Part shown: positions 48,180-61,068 of the stretch, in pieces
Layout: every line of letters starts with the position of its first letter
How positions within the stretch are numbered: the stretch's first letter is position 1
Notes under the pieces: model-generated
Told to the model about the DNA's origin: nothing
Databases searched by the model: none
The model's input: only the letters and a program-made list of their open reading frames with translations
Program-made: the position numbers and the translations under genes
Source of the DNA: Marinobacter antarcticus
GTDB lineage: Bacteria > Pseudomonadota > Gammaproteobacteria > Pseudomonadales > Oleiphilaceae
DNA: 64,000 bases
Assembly: GCF_900142385.1 (NCBI RefSeq)
Contig: NZ_FRAQ01000001.1
Span: forward strand, 2,294,001-2,358,000
Direction of reading: 5' to 3'

Positions 48180-48192
48180 CGTTTGAGCATTC

Positions 48193-50781
48193 ATGGCCGA
48201 ATCTGCAAAAGCGAAGACATCACCACAGGAACTGACAGAGAAACAACTCCGCTTTCGCCGCCTGGCAGCACAGGGGGCGCGTGAGGGAGCGGTGATCGGT
48301 CTGATAGCTCTATGTATCTATCTGGCCATGGCTCTTGTGACTTTTAATCCTGCAGACCCGGGCTGGGCCAGCATCGGCCATGAGACCAGCGTGCTTAATG
48401 CAGCTGGCCGCTCCGGGGCTTGGCTTGCCAGCCTGCTGCGGGATTTCTTTGGCCATGTTGCCTACCTGTTCCCGATGATGGTGGCAGGCTATGCCCTTAT
48501 GCTGATCCGCCGCAGAAATGACTCATTGGATCTGCACTGGCCCTTATTTATGATGAGGTTTGGTGGATTTCTGCTAATCCTGCTGTCGGCCACTAGCCTC
48601 CTGTCCCTTTACTCTGTATTCGGGCTGGGTGCTACTTCAGGTGGGGTGCTGGGGGCCACCGTTTCGGATGCCATGGTTCGTTTCTTCAACCTGCCGGCAA
48701 CAACGTTACTGCTCATCGCTATATTTCTATTTGCCCTGACCGTTACCGTGGGACTTTCATGGTTCTGGCTGATGGACCAGTTGGGCGGCCTTACGCTTCG
48801 CTTTGGGCAATCACTGAAAAAGCTCGCTGCCTCCGACAAAGCAAAACCGGTGCAAGAGAAAACATCTGCCCCGATGCAAAAAGCAGATCCGTCGAAGGCA
48901 CAACCGGCTGCTGCAAACAGCAGCGCCCGGGCGGGTGCAGAACAAGAGCTCTCCCATAAGCGCTGGTGGCAGTGGATTCCGGGATTTGGGCCGCGCATGA
49001 AAACCAAGCCGCAAAAGCCCGCGAGCGAGCGCCTGGAACCAGGTCTTGAAGGCTTCTCCGCCGGTCAGGAGCCCGAACCGGCACGGCTCGAGAGTTTCAG
49101 TTCCCGGGATGAGACGCCTGCAAAGACAGCCAGACAGCCTGCGGCTTCGGATAAAGGAAAATCGCCTTCCGCGAGTGGCCGGTCGCTGAAAATATCGCCG
49201 TTCAAAAAAGATGAGCAGTCGCCACAGGCCAGTAATGGAAAAAGCACTCAACCTTCTTTGCTTGAAGACATAGAGAGCCCGATTCCTCCCATCTCCCTGC
49301 TTGATCCCCCTGAGGAACGCAAAGAAAGCGGCTACTCAGAGGAAGCACTCGAGCACATGTCGCGCCTGCTTGAGGAAAAACTGGCTGATTTCGGCGTTTC
49401 GGTTGAGGTGGTTGAGGTTAATCCAGGGCCGGTGATCACGCGGTTCGAGATAAAACCGGCAGCAGGCGTTAAGGTCAGCAAAATATCCAACCTCGCCAAG
49501 GATCTGGCCCGTTCACTGGCAGTGCTTAGCGTCAGGGTTGTGGAAGTTATCCCGGGTAAATCCGTGGTCGGTATCGAAATTCCCAATGAGACGCGGGAGA
49601 TTGTCCGCCTCAGCGAAGTTCTGAGTTCGCGGGTGTTCACTGAGTCCAGTTCGGCGCTGACAATGGCGCTTGGCAATGACATCGGCGGCAACCCCATGGT
49701 TGCAAACCTTGCCAAAATGCCCCACCTGCTCGTTGCTGGCACCACCGGCTCCGGTAAATCGGTTGGTGTGAACGCAATGCTGCTGAGCATGCTGTTGAAG
49801 GCGGGCCCGGAGGAAGTTCGCTTCATCATGGTTGATCCCAAGATGCTTGAACTCAGCATCTATGACGGTATTCCCCACCTGTTGGCGCCGGTTGTTACCG
49901 ACATGAAAGAGGCCGCAAATGCACTGCGCTGGTGTGTGGCGGAAATGGAGCGCAGGTACCGTGTCATGGCTACCCTGGGTGTCCGTAACGTTGCAGGCTA
50001 TAACCGAAAGGTAAAAGATGCAGCGGCGGCCGGAGAGCCGCTTCTCGACCCGTTCTGGAAGCCGGATGAATATCTGGCCAACGATGAACAGGAGCGCCCG
50101 GAACTGGAGACGCTGCCGTTCATCGTGGTGGTTATTGATGAGTTCGCCGACATGATGATGATTGTCGGCAAAAAAGTGGAAGAACTGATTGCGCGGATAG
50201 CGCAGAAGGCGAGGGCGGCTGGTATTCATCTGATTCTGGCAACCCAGCGGCCATCGGTGGATGTGATTACAGGTTTGATCAAGGCCAACATTCCCACCCG
50301 CATGTCGTTCCAGGTCTCTTCCAAGATCGATTCCCGCACCGTGCTGGATCAGGGCGGCGCAGAGCAACTCCTGGGGCATGGCGACATGCTTTACCTGCCA
50401 CCGGGATCCGGTCTGCCCGTCCGGGTGCACGGCGCGTTTGTGGATGATGATGAGGTTCACCGTGTAGTGAGCGCCTGGAAAGCCAGGGGTGAGCCTGTTT
50501 ACGTTGACGATGTGCTCAATGGCGCAGAGGGCGAGAACCTCCCGGGTGTACCCACCTTGTCGGATGGCGGCGACAGTGAAAGTGATGCGCTCTTCGATGA
50601 AGCAGTTGCCTTTGTGACTGAAGGTCGTCGGGTATCGATTTCCTCCGTACAGCGAAAGTTCAAAATAGGTTATAACCGGGCAGCCAATCTGGTTGAGGCC
50701 ATGGAAGCATCAGGAGTGGTCAGTTCAGCGGGCCATAACGGTGCTCGTGAAGTCCTGGCCCCGCCCCCACCGAGAGACTAG
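48193..50781 (+). CDS. ftsK: DNA translocase FtsK
   Basis: Septal DNA pump that coordinates chromosome dimer resolution with division. It has 862 residues. The N-terminal membrane domain (about 30-200) has four helices, among them [19 protein letters not shown] and [21 protein letters not shown] charged linker of about 160 residues follows. The motor has Walker A GTTGSGKS at 516-523 and the segment [11 protein letters not shown]. The C-terminal winged-helix gamma domain ([20 protein letters not shown]) reads KOPS. lolA starts 12 bases downstream. Confidence 0.96.
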   Translation: MAESAKAKTSPQELTEKQLRFRRLAAQGAREGAVIGLIALCIYLAMALVTFNPADPGWASIGHETSVLNAAGRSGAWLASLLRDFFGHVAYLFPMMVAGYALMLIRRRNDSLDLHWPLFMMRFGGFLLILLSATSLLSLYSVFGLGATSGGVLGATVSDAMVRFFNLPATTLLLIAIFLFALTVTVGLSWFWLMDQLGGLTLRFGQSLKKLAASDKAKPVQEKTSAPMQKADPSKAQPAAANSSARAGAEQELSHKRWWQWIPGFGPRMKTKPQKPASERLEPGLEGFSAGQEPEPARLESFSSRDETPAKTARQPAASDKGKSPSASGRSLKISPFKKDEQSPQASNGKSTQPSLLEDIESPIPPISLLDPPEERKESGYSEEALEHMSRLLEEKLADFGVSVEVVEVNPGPVITRFEIKPAAGVKVSKISNLAKDLARSLAVLSVRVVEVIPGKSVVGIEIPNETREIVRLSEVLSSRVFTESSSALTMALGNDIGGNPMVANLAKMPHLLVAGTTGSGKSVGVNAMLLSMLLKAGPEEVRFIMVDPKMLELSIYDGIPHLLAPVVTDMKEAANALRWCVAEMERRYRVMATLGVRNVAGYNRKVKDAAAAGEPLLDPFWKPDEYLANDEQERPELETLPFIVVVIDEFADMMMIVGKKVEELIARIAQKARAAGIHLILATQRPSVDVITGLIKANIPTRMSFQVSSKIDSRTVLDQGGAEQLLGHGDMLYLPPGSGLPVRVHGAFVDDDEVHRVVSAWKARGEPVYVDDVLNGAEGENLPGVPTLSDGGDSESDALFDEAVAFVTEGRRVSISSVQRKFKIGYNRAANLVEAMEASGVVSSAGHNGAREVLAPPPPRD

Positions 50782-50793
50782 GAGCCGTACATT

Positions 50794-51441
50794 ATGCAAC
50801 AATTTTTCCTCAAGCCCGTGCTGGCGCTGATTGTGGCGCTTACGTTCAGTAGTTCACTGATGGCTGCAGGTAAAGAGGGTTCCGCTGCCGAGCTCGCCTC
50901 TTTGCTGAAAAGTTATGAAACCTATCAGGCCGACTTTATCCAGATTGTGGTAAATGAAAATGGCGGCAAAGTGCAGGAAACCCGTGGCTTACTGAAGGCC
51001 AAAAGGCCGGGCCTGTTTTATTGGGAAACCCGTGCGCCCATGTCTCAGTTTATCGTCAGTAACGGGGAAAGCGTGCAACTCTACGACCCCGACCTCGAGC
51101 AGGTAACCGTGCACAACCTGGACGACCGTGTTCAGACCACGCCTGCACTGCTGCTGAGCGGAGAGGTGGATAACCTGGAAGAAACCTATCGGGTTTCCGG
51201 TCGTCAGGTCAGTGATGACACCCGCGAATTTACGCTCGAACCAAAAAGTGAGGATTCGCTATTTGTATCCCTGCGGCTGACGTTCTTCAAGAATGAACTG
51301 CAGGAGATGCGTATGCAGGATTCCCTGTCGCAACTCAGCGTGCTCAGCTTTGACCACATTCGGCTTAACGAAACGGTTGATAACAGCGTGTTTACGCTTG
51401 AATACCCGGAGGGTGTCGACGTGATCGGGGACGCAGGCTGA
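50794..51441 (+). CDS. lolA: Outer-membrane lipoprotein carrier protein LolA
   Basis: Periplasmic chaperone that takes lipoproteins from LolCDE to LolB. It has 215 residues with a Sec signal peptide ([19 protein letters not shown]). Mature motifs are [33 protein letters not shown] and the C-terminal [17 protein letters not shown]. The ftsK-lolA-rarA order is widely conserved. rarA begins one base after the stop. Confidence 0.95.
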   Translation: MQQFFLKPVLALIVALTFSSSLMAAGKEGSAAELASLLKSYETYQADFIQIVVNENGGKVQETRGLLKAKRPGLFYWETRAPMSQFIVSNGESVQLYDPDLEQVTVHNLDDRVQTTPALLLSGEVDNLEETYRVSGRQVSDDTREFTLEPKSEDSLFVSLRLTFFKNELQEMRMQDSLSQLSVLSFDHIRLNETVDNSVFTLEYPEGVDVIGDAG

Positions 51442-51442
51442 A

Positions 51443-52780
51443 ATGCAGAGCAGCCTGTTCACCGAGCAGATCGGTTTTCGGCCTCTGGCGGCGCGCATGC
51501 GCCCGGAAAGCCTTGATGATTACGTGGGGCAAATGCATCTTGTGGGGCCCGGAAAACCGCTTCGAAGAGCGGTAGAGCAAGGCCAGCTCCACTCCATGAT
51601 TCTCTGGGGCCCGCCGGGAGTGGGCAAAACGACCTTTGCAAGGCTTCTTGCGAGCGTCAGCGATCTCAGTTTTGAAACGGTTTCTGCGGTTCTCAGCGGC
51701 GTAAAGGATATCCGCGCCATCGTCGAGCGCGCGCGCAACCGCAAGCTTTCGCAAGGCCAGGATACACTCCTTTTCGTGGATGAGGTCCACCGGTTCAACA
51801 AGAGCCAGCAGGATGCGTTTCTTCCGCATATTGAAGATGGCACCTTTATTTTCGTGGGCGCCACCACCGAGAACCCCTCTTTTGAACTGAACAGTGCCCT
51901 GCTTTCCCGTACCCGTGTCTATGTCCTCAAGAATCTCGAAGAAGCGGATATTCTCCAGCTGCTGACTCGGGCTCTGAGCTCAGAAGAAGGCTTTGGCGGT
52001 GAACTTGCGGTTTCTGACGATGTGCTTAGCGTGATGGCATCGGCATCCGGCGGGGACGCCAGGCGGGCGCTGAACATTCTCGAGATCTCTGCCGATCTGG
52101 CGGAGCCGGACAGCGACGGGAAAAGCCGGGTAACCGCAGAGCACCTTGAGCAGGTGATGCAAACCAGTTTGCGCCGTTTTGATAAAGGCGGAGACGTGTT
52201 TTACGATCAGATATCGGCGTTGCACAAGTCGGTCAGGGGCTCGGACCCCGATGGCTCGTTGTATTGGCTTTGCCGGATGCTTGATGGGGGCTGCGATCCC
52301 TTATACGTCGCTCGCCGTCTGGTGCGAATCGCAAGCGAGGATATCGGCAACGCCGACCCTAGAGCCCTGCAGCTGAGCATGGAAGCCTGGGACGCTCAGG
52401 AGCGGCTGGGGAGCCCGGAAGGGGAGCTTGCTCTGGCTCAGGCAGTGACGTATCTCGCCCTCGCACCGAAAAGCAACGCGGTTTATAAAGCGTTCAATCA
52501 GTGCATGGCAGATATTCATCAGGATCCTGATTACGAGGTCCCCGTGCACTTGCGCAACGCTCCTACCAAACTCCTCAAGAGCATGGGTCACGGTGACTCC
52601 TATCGATATGCCCACGACGAAGCGCATGCATTCGCCGCAGGGGAGTCCTACCTGCCGGATGCCATCCATCAGCGCAGGTACTATGAGCCGGTAGATCGAG
52701 GTCTGGAAATAAAGCTTTCCGAAAAGCGTCAGAGGCTCGACGCCCTCAATGAACAAAGCCCCAGAAAACGCCACACCTGA
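51443..52780 (+). CDS. rarA: Replication-associated recombination protein RarA (MgsA)
   Basis: AAA+ ATPase related to clamp loaders that acts at stalled forks. It has 445 residues. Walker A is GPPGVGKT at 56-63; Walker B and following residues are [39 protein letters not shown] is the sensor region. The C-terminal part ([19 protein letters not shown]) is typical MgsA/WRNIP1. No separate Shine-Dalgarno gap from lolA, so it is probably co-translated with it. Confidence 0.95.
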   Translation: MQSSLFTEQIGFRPLAARMRPESLDDYVGQMHLVGPGKPLRRAVEQGQLHSMILWGPPGVGKTTFARLLASVSDLSFETVSAVLSGVKDIRAIVERARNRKLSQGQDTLLFVDEVHRFNKSQQDAFLPHIEDGTFIFVGATTENPSFELNSALLSRTRVYVLKNLEEADILQLLTRALSSEEGFGGELAVSDDVLSVMASASGGDARRALNILEISADLAEPDSDGKSRVTAEHLEQVMQTSLRRFDKGGDVFYDQISALHKSVRGSDPDGSLYWLCRMLDGGCDPLYVARRLVRIASEDIGNADPRALQLSMEAWDAQERLGSPEGELALAQAVTYLALAPKSNAVYKAFNQCMADIHQDPDYEVPVHLRNAPTKLLKSMGHGDSYRYAHDEAHAFAAGESYLPDAIHQRRYYEPVDRGLEIKLSEKRQRLDALNEQSPRKRHT

Positions 52781-52829
52781 CCTGCATATAACCTTAGCTG
52801 TCGGCGCTAGCCAGCAGCGTCGGCACAGG

Positions 52830-55011
<2,182 letters not shown>

Positions 55012-55017
55012 CAGGAT

Positions 55018-56094
55018 TCAGACTGCTTTACGGCCAGGCAGAACGTCCTTGAGCTTGTTGCGCATATCCCGAATGGCTTTTTCGGTCGTTGCCCAGTCGA
55101 TGCAGGCATCGGTCACCGATACGCCGTATTGCAGGTCTGCCAGATTTTCCGGAATAGACTGGTTGCCCCAGTTGATGTTGCTTTCAATCATAAGGCTCTG
55201 GATAGACGTGTTGCCTTCGAGGATCTGGTGGCTGACATCCTGCATAACCAGTGGCTGAATGGCCGGATCTTTGCTGGAGTTAGCGTGGCTGCAGTCCACC
55301 ATGATGGATTTGCGCAATCCGGCTTTATCAAGAGCCTGTTCGCAAAGTGTGACGCTGACCGAGTCGTAATTGGGCTTTCCGCCACCCCCGCGCAGAACAA
55401 CATGACCATACCGGTTGCCTTTGGTGCGGATAATGGCCACCTGGCCCTGTTGGTCAATGCCCAGGAAACTGTGTGGATAGGAAACAGACTTCATGGCATT
55501 CACAGCAACATCCAAGTTGCCATCAGTGCCGTTCTTGAAACCGATTGCCATGGAAAGACCACTGCTCATCTCGCGATGAGTCTGGGACTCTGTGGTCCGG
55601 GCACCAATCGCAGACCACGCAATCGTGTCCTGCAGATACTGGGGTGAAATCGGATCCAGGGCTTCGGTTGCCACCGGCAGCCCGAGTTCGTTGATATCAA
55701 GCAACAGGCGCCGGCCCAACTGGAGGCCGCGCTCAATATCAAAAGTGTCATTCAGGTGCGGGTCGTTGATCAGACCTTTCCAGCCAACTGTTGTTCGCGG
55801 CTTTTCAAAATACACACGCATAACGATCAGCAGGGTGTCACTGACTTCATCGGCAAGTTTTTTGAGGCGGGCGGCGTAATCACGGGCGGCGTCCGCGTCG
55901 TGAATAGAGCAGGGGCCTACAACCAGGAACAAGCGGTGGTCTTTGCCGTCAATAATGTCGTAAATCGCCTGACGGCCGTCAGTGACAGTTTGGGCCGCGC
56001 TGCCCGAGAGTGGCATATCCTGTTTGAGCGTTTCAGGGGTGATCAGTGTTTCCTGGCTCGCCACGTTCAAATCTTCAAGTTTATTGCCGGACAT
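55018..56094 (-). CDS. aroG: Class I DAHP synthase (3-deoxy-7-phosphoheptulonate synthase)
   Basis: First step of the shikimate pathway, condensing PEP with erythrose 4-phosphate. It has 358 residues and follows the AroF/G/H pattern: VVGPCSIHDADAARDYA, VMRVYFEKPRTTVGWKGLIN, ATEALDPISPQYL, WSAIGARTTESQTHREM and VDCSHANSSKD. Which aromatic amino acid inhibits it cannot be told from the sequence by eye, so the aroG symbol stands for the family. It converges on cobA with a 6-base gap and is divergent from the DUF1631 gene. Confidence 0.93.
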   Translation of the reverse strand: MSGNKLEDLNVASQETLITPETLKQDMPLSGSAAQTVTDGRQAIYDIIDGKDHRLFLVVGPCSIHDADAARDYAARLKKLADEVSDTLLIVMRVYFEKPRTTVGWKGLINDPHLNDTFDIERGLQLGRRLLLDINELGLPVATEALDPISPQYLQDTIAWSAIGARTTESQTHREMSSGLSMAIGFKNGTDGNLDVAVNAMKSVSYPHSFLGIDQQGQVAIIRTKGNRYGHVVLRGGGGKPNYDSVSVTLCEQALDKAGLRKSIMVDCSHANSSKDPAIQPLVMQDVSHQILEGNTSIQSLMIESNINWGNQSIPENLADLQYGVSVTDACIDWATTEKAIRDMRNKLKDVLPGRKAV

Positions 56095-56142
56095 TTTCTG
56101 CTGTTTCCCCGATTCTTATCGTTACAATAGCGCCGGACTTGG

Positions 56143-56173
56143 TTGTGGCCAACCCCGGTGAGTTCGTTATACT
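56143..56173 (+). promoter_or_regulatory. Possible promoter of the DUF1631-PilZ genes
   Basis: TTGTGG at 56143-56148 and TATACT at 56168-56173 form a -35/-10 pair, but the 19-base spacer is long. It lies 48 bases before the DUF1631 start and inside the divergent region with the DAHP synthase gene. Confidence 0.3.
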
Positions 56174-56220
56174 GCTTTATTTACAAGGCCTTTTCAACGC
56201 TTCTTGAGCACGGGGAATGG

Positions 56221-58044
56221 ATGTCACAAAACAGGCCGAAGTCGCACCAGGTGGCCTCGCGGAAGGCGGTTGCCGAGAAAATTGACGATGTGCTTGCCGG
56301 TATTCGGGTCCCCGACCTGCCTTATCCCGCCGGGAAACTCTCGCCAGAAGCAATAAGTGACTGGCAACCCATGCTGTTTTCTTGCTGGACGGAGCAGCGG
56401 AACGAGCGAGTAACCCATGTTCTTCGCTCTGTAAACCTTGACTGGTCAGTGCGTCAGATCAATTCGGCTTATGTAGCGGATCGCATCATGGATGTGTTCC
56501 TGAAAACCAGCGGACTTCACCCTCAGATTGCCCAACGTATTGCACGGTTGAGATTCTATCTTGCGTGGCGCATGAATCTGAACGGCAAGCAGGCTTTCAG
56601 CGATACGTTACTGGTCTGGCTTGACAGTCTCCAGGAATGGCGAGGCTGGAGTGATTCTGGCGGGCGCTCATCCAAAGCTCTGTTGGACCAACTGGATGCG
56701 TTGGTTGTCGCAGTTTCTGCGGGGTTCGAAGCAGGCACTACCGATACCGTCGATGCTTTCTGCATGCAATGGCAGGGTGAGTCGCTCAGGCGCAATGCGC
56801 AGACAGGCAAACTGCGTCAGCGGTTGCTCGAAACAGAGCAGGGCGCAGCACGCCAAAGGCGCGCAGATCAGACTTCCAGGGCGCTGATCGGGCGCGCTTT
56901 GCAGGGGCGAAAACTTCCACAACCAGTACTCCATTTTATTTTTGATCACTGGCAACGATTGCTGAAACAGGCTGTGTGGGACGTTGGGGTTAAAGGTGAA
57001 ACCTGCCGGCATGGCAGCAAACTGCTTGAATGGCTGGTGTGGGTGGGCGACCCATCGCTCTCCGATAAGGACAGAGACCGGTTGTATCACGTGGGTGAAC
57101 AACTAGGCGACCGGCTCGCAGATGTGTGGAGCCGGGTATTTGATCATCCCCTGACGCCTAATGCACTCGCCGGCATCGGAACCGTCATGATGTCAAGATT
57201 GCGTGGAGAAATACCCGAGTTGGTTGACGCTTTACCGGACACCGGGAGCTTTTCATGGAACTCTGACTGGCTCAGTTTTGAAGCACCCCGAAACGCTGAA
57301 TTTCAGGCCTTTGAGGAAAGATGGTTTGTTGAAGGTGAAGGTGCAGCAGAGCAGCGCCGTTATTTCTGTGCCCTGCTTGAAGACACCGCGGAAATCCTCT
57401 GGACTAACGGTACTGGAGTAAAGCTTGGCCTGCAGCCTTGGCATGTGTTCTGCCAGGCCCAGGCTGCAGGCAGTATTCGCCCGTTGCCGGCCCAGAGACC
57501 GTTTGGCGAGGTCCTTGGGGAAACAGTGAATCTGTTGGCTGGGGCATGTGAAAAACAGCGTAGGCAGCGTGAACAAGCCGCAGAAGCAGCCAGAGCCCGT
57601 GCCGATGTCCTGCGACGGGAGCGGGAGGCAGAAGAATTGAAGCGCCAGGAGCAGGAGGCCGCGCGGCAGGCAACCCTGGAACGCCAGCGACACGAGGCAG
57701 AGCACAAGCGCCTGGCGGATGAGCAAGCTGAGCAGGAACGGCTGTACAGCGAAAAGACAGCTCTTGCGCAAAAGCAGGTAGACAATATAAATCTTGGTGG
57801 CTGGATTCTGGAGGAATCGGGCCTGCCGGAAACTGAATCTGTCAGGCTCAAGCTGGCTGTTCGCACAAATGCATCCCGCAAGCTGATATTTGTGGATCGG
57901 TTGGGGCTGAATCGTCGCGAATTTCTGGAAGATGAATTGGTGTTGGGTATCGTTGAAGAGCGCATCCGGGTTCTGGGCGGTGCCGCTGAGTTTGATGACA
58001 CTCTGAGCAGAGTAGTGGGGCGTATTCGTGTCGGACGGAACTGA
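56221..58044 (+). CDS. DUF1631 family protein with coiled coil and PilZ-like tail
   Basis: A 607-residue protein without signal peptide or membrane helix. The central block (LPQPVLHFIFDHWQRLLKQA and LLEWLVWVGDP) is the DUF1631 core. A strongly charged coiled coil of Arg, Glu, Gln and Ala is at about 450-530. The C-terminal ~85 residues (LGGWILEESGLPETESVRLK and LIFVDRLGLNRREF) look like a small beta-barrel resembling the PilZ fold, judged by eye. ATG 56221 is preceded by GGGGAATGG. It is followed 27 bases later by a true PilZ-domain gene, so a c-di-GMP-linked role is suspected. The function of DUF1631 is not established to my knowledge. Confidence 0.78.
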   Translation: MSQNRPKSHQVASRKAVAEKIDDVLAGIRVPDLPYPAGKLSPEAISDWQPMLFSCWTEQRNERVTHVLRSVNLDWSVRQINSAYVADRIMDVFLKTSGLHPQIAQRIARLRFYLAWRMNLNGKQAFSDTLLVWLDSLQEWRGWSDSGGRSSKALLDQLDALVVAVSAGFEAGTTDTVDAFCMQWQGESLRRNAQTGKLRQRLLETEQGAARQRRADQTSRALIGRALQGRKLPQPVLHFIFDHWQRLLKQAVWDVGVKGETCRHGSKLLEWLVWVGDPSLSDKDRDRLYHVGEQLGDRLADVWSRVFDHPLTPNALAGIGTVMMSRLRGEIPELVDALPDTGSFSWNSDWLSFEAPRNAEFQAFEERWFVEGEGAAEQRRYFCALLEDTAEILWTNGTGVKLGLQPWHVFCQAQAAGSIRPLPAQRPFGEVLGETVNLLAGACEKQRRQREQAAEAARARADVLRREREAEELKRQEQEAARQATLERQRHEAEHKRLADEQAEQERLYSEKTALAQKQVDNINLGGWILEESGLPETESVRLKLAVRTNASRKLIFVDRLGLNRREFLEDELVLGIVEERIRVLGGAAEFDDTLSRVVGRIRVGRN

Positions 58045-58071
58045 TGGAACAACGAAAAGCCAGGAATAATA

Positions 58072-58485
58072 ATGAAAGATACTGACTATACATTTGGTAC
58101 ACGTGACGACCCGCCTGGCGGGCAGGACAACCGTTTGCATTACCGTTTGACGGCACGTGCACGGGTTTCGCTGGAACTGGAAGCAAGCGATCCGGAACGC
58201 CGGGGAGTGCCAGGCACGTCCGGGCGGGAACTGGTATGTGGTGTGCGCGATCTGTCTGCAAACGGTCTCCGGTTGCTCTCTGGTGAGCAGCTTTCAGCGG
58301 GCGCCTTGCTCCCAGCTTCTGTTTCACTGGGTAACCAGGCAGAATTCTTCAGACTGACAGTTGAAGTAATCTGGTGTCGCCCGGATGGGCCAGACTATTT
58401 GGTGGGATTAAGAATTATCGACTCCGATCAGACCGCATACGTTGAATGGGCAGAGGCTGTTGCGACCGTCATGGAAACGTTCTAA
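58072..58485 (+). CDS. PilZ domain protein with intact c-di-GMP motif
   Basis: A 137-residue protein. The PilZ c-di-GMP signature is complete: RLTAR (RxxxR) at 25-29 and DLSANG (DxSxxG) at 60-65. The rest of the barrel reads RLLSGEQLSAGALLPASVSL and LTVEVIWCRPDGPDYLVGLR. It likely binds c-di-GMP and transmits it to a partner. AGGA sits seven bases before the ATG. Its partner is probably the DUF1631 protein upstream. It contrasts with PilZ at 22.3 kb, which lacks the motif. A terminator follows. Confidence 0.9.
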   Translation: MKDTDYTFGTRDDPPGGQDNRLHYRLTARARVSLELEASDPERRGVPGTSGRELVCGVRDLSANGLRLLSGEQLSAGALLPASVSLGNQAEFFRLTVEVIWCRPDGPDYLVGLRIIDSDQTAYVEWAEAVATVMETF

Positions 58486-58536
58486 GCGCAGAATTTCAGG
58501 GTGAGGGCTTTACAAAAAGGACGGGGGAAAGAGACC

Positions 58537-58562
58537 AGGGAGCCAGCATAGACTGGCTCCCT
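58537..58562. terminator. Bidirectional hairpin terminator between the PilZ gene and fabI
   Basis: AGGGAGCCAG (58537-58546) pairs perfectly with CTGGCTCCCT (58553-58562), leaving a 6-base loop. It lies between two convergent genes. The T-runs on either side are short (GCTTT on plus). Confidence 0.75.
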
Positions 58563-58572
58563 GCTTTACGGC

Positions 58573-59373
58573 TTAATCTTCAGATGTTGATTCTTCCAGT
58601 TCGCCCATGCCGGTAATGTTGAACCCGGCATCCACGTACATGATCTCACCGGTAATACCGCTGGCCATATCGGAGGTCAGGAAGGCGGCAGCATTGCCCA
58701 CTTCGTCCGTGGTCACATTCCTGCGCAACGGTGCGCGCCTTGCGTTTTCCGCCAGCATCTTGCGGAAGCTCTTGATGCCAGACGCCGCAAGGGTCCTGAT
58801 GGGCCCTGCAGAAATACCGTTCACCCGGATACCATCCCGGCCAAGGCTCGCAGCCATGTAGCGCACGTTTGCTTCCAGCGATGCTTTGGCAAGCCCCATC
58901 ACGTTGTAGTTCTGAAGAACTTTTTCGGCGCCCAGATAGCTCAGAGTCAGCAGTGAGCTGCCCTCGTGCATCATGGGCCGGGCACCCTTGGCCAGGGCGA
59001 CAAAGCTGTAGGAACTGATGTCGTGGGCAATCTTGAAGCCCTCGCGAGTGGTTACATCAACGTAGTTACCGTCAAGTTCGTGCGCTGGTGCAAAGCCAAC
59101 AGCGTGGACGATAATGTCGATGTTATCCCAGTGCTTGCCCAGCTCTTTAAAAACGTTCTCGATTTCTTCATCGCTGGCTACGTCGCAAGGAAAGGTCAGT
59201 GTGCTGCCCCATCCTGCGGCGAACTTTTCTACTCTGGGTTGCAGCTTTTCATTCTGGTAGGTGAAGGCCAATTCCGCGCCTTCGCGGGCAAAGGCTTCCG
59301 CAATGCCGTATGCGATTGACAGTTTGCTGGCTACGCCAACAATCAGCGCTTTCTTGCCACTGAGTATTCCCAT
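58573..59373 (-). CDS. fabI: Enoyl-ACP reductase (NADH) FabI
   Basis: Last reduction of each fatty-acid elongation cycle. It has 266 residues. The catalytic set is Tyr146, Tyr156 and Lys163 (SYLGAE then [11 protein letters not shown]), and Gly93 of the triclosan site (AVGFAP) is kept, numbered as in E. coli. The nucleotide loop is [14 protein letters not shown]. The C-terminus adds a short acidic tail (EESTSED). It lies 66 bases downstream of yejF on the same strand, the order also found in Pseudomonas (fabI next to PA1807-1810). It may be co-transcribed or have its own promoter in the gap. Confidence 0.97.
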   Translation of the reverse strand: MGILSGKKALIVGVASKLSIAYGIAEAFAREGAELAFTYQNEKLQPRVEKFAAGWGSTLTFPCDVASDEEIENVFKELGKHWDNIDIIVHAVGFAPAHELDGNYVDVTTREGFKIAHDISSYSFVALAKGARPMMHEGSSLLTLSYLGAEKVLQNYNVMGLAKASLEANVRYMAASLGRDGIRVNGISAGPIRTLAASGIKSFRKMLAENARRAPLRRNVTTDEVGNAAAFLTSDMASGITGEIMYVDAGFNITGMGELEESTSED

Positions 59374-59439
59374 GGGTCGTTCTCCCTGTGTTCCTGATTT
59401 TGGTGCATTATCCCCGAAGTATCCCGGCAGGAGTAACGC

Positions 59440-61056
59440 TCAAATAGTCGTAGTGATGGTGGCATCTTTCTGTTGATAGAAAAACGCCGCTTGAAGTAAC
59501 TCTTGTGTGTATTGCTCTGCGGGTGCGCGGAAAATCTCACCGGCATCCCCATATTCCACAACCGCGCCCTGATTCAGCACCAGCAATTTGTGGCTGAGCG
59601 CCCGTACAACGGCCAGATCATGGCTGATAAAGATATAGCTTAGACCATAGCGGGCCTGAATATCCCGAAGCAGCTCGATAACCTGTTTCTGAACCGTTCG
59701 GTCCAAAGCTGAGGTAGGCTCATCCAGAATAATAAGGTCTGGCTGAAGAACCAGCGCCCGGGCAATGGCAATGCGCTGACGCTGCCCGCCTGAAAATTCA
59801 TGGGGGTAGCGGTGCCTTGCCTCAGGATCAAGCCCCACATCGCTCAGGGCCGCAATGACCTTCTGGTCGTGGGCTTGAGTGTTTTCAGGATCGTGTATTT
59901 CCAGCCCTTCTCGCACAATTTCAGCAACGGACATGCGCGGACTCAGGCTGCCAAAGGGGTCCTGGAAAACGATCTGTATGCGTCGCCGCCAGGGCCGGAA
60001 TGCGCTCTGATCCAGCCCTGCCAGCTCCTGCCCGTCTAACCTTATGCTGCCTGTACTGGCTGTCAGCTTGATAAGGGCATGGCCAATCGTCGTTTTTCCG
60101 CTGCCGCTCTCACCCACAATGCCGAGAGTCTGACCCTGTTCGAGCGTGAAATTGACTCGTTTAACCGCGTGAAAATACTCTTTTACTTTGCCGAATAACC
60201 CTCTTCGAGTCGGAAACCGGACATCCAGATTACTTACGTTAAGCAGGGGTTTACCACTCTCGGGTTGAGCCAAGGGGGCTTCCGGGGGCTCAGCATCCAT
60301 TAGTTTTCGGGTGTAGGGGTGGCTGGGTGCTGCAAACAGCGCCGCAGTTTCTCCCTGCTCAACCAGTTTTCCATGCTCCAGCACCGCAACCCGGCTGGCG
60401 TAGCGGCGTACAATGGTCAGGTCATGGGTAATCAGGAGAATCGCCATGCCGAGCTTCTGCTGCAGGCCCTGAAGCAATTCCAGCACCTGCTTCTGAACCG
60501 TCACATCCAGGGCGGTGGTTGGCTCATCGGCGATCAGCAAGTCTGGCTCGTTGGCCAGAGCCATAGCAATCATTACCCGCTGCTTCTGGCCACCGGAAAG
60601 CTGGTGTGGATAAGCGCCAAGCTTGCTTTCCGGGTTATCGATGCCGACCAGTTGCAACAGCTCCAGGCAGCGCTCTCTGGCTTGGGGGCCGCGCATACCT
60701 TTGTGCAGCTCCAGCGTTTCGCTGACTTGTTTCTCCACGCTATGCAGAGGGTTGAGGGATGTCATGGGTTCCTGGAAAATCATGCTGATCTCCCGCCCGC
60801 GAACCTGGCGCATCCGTTTCACTGGCGCCTGCAGAAGGTTTTCACCGCGATAGCGGATCTCACCGCTGGGATAGCTGGCATGCTGCTCGTCCAGCAGTCG
60901 CAGAACCGATAACGCAGTGACGGATTTGCCCGAGCCACTTTCGCCAACCAAGGCCAGAGTCTCACCCTGTTGCAGGCTGAGTGACAGAGAATCCACTGCG
61001 TTCTTGCCCTGGTTGAAGCAGATCGAGAGATTGGTTATCTCTAACAACTCACTCAT
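59440..61056 (-). CDS. yejF: Oligopeptide ABC transporter, double ATPase YejF
   Basis: A 538-residue protein with two ABC ATPase halves. Walker A motifs are GESGSGKSV near 37 and GESGSGKTT near 315; signature motifs are LSGGQKQR and FSGGQRQR. Both halves carry the OppD/OppF-like tail, [13 protein letters not shown] and [12 protein letters not shown]. It powers import by YejB and YejE with YejA as binding protein. E. coli YejABEF imports peptides and the antibiotic microcin C. Gene order from upstream is yejA-yejB-yejE-yejF-fabI. Confidence 0.94.
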   Translation of the reverse strand: MSELLEITNLSICFNQGKNAVDSLSLSLQQGETLALVGESGSGKSVTALSVLRLLDEQHASYPSGEIRYRGENLLQAPVKRMRQVRGREISMIFQEPMTSLNPLHSVEKQVSETLELHKGMRGPQARERCLELLQLVGIDNPESKLGAYPHQLSGGQKQRVMIAMALANEPDLLIADEPTTALDVTVQKQVLELLQGLQQKLGMAILLITHDLTIVRRYASRVAVLEHGKLVEQGETAALFAAPSHPYTRKLMDAEPPEAPLAQPESGKPLLNVSNLDVRFPTRRGLFGKVKEYFHAVKRVNFTLEQGQTLGIVGESGSGKTTIGHALIKLTASTGSIRLDGQELAGLDQSAFRPWRRRIQIVFQDPFGSLSPRMSVAEIVREGLEIHDPENTQAHDQKVIAALSDVGLDPEARHRYPHEFSGGQRQRIAIARALVLQPDLIILDEPTSALDRTVQKQVIELLRDIQARYGLSYIFISHDLAVVRALSHKLLVLNQGAVVEYGDAGEIFRAPAEQYTQELLQAAFFYQQKDATITTTI

Positions 61057-61068
61057 ATCAGCTCGCTC

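Noticed and set aside
57253..58140. 295-codon minus-strand ORF
   Set aside because: Antisense to the DUF1631 gene; the Leu/Cys-rich stretch mirrors the charged coiled-coil codons.
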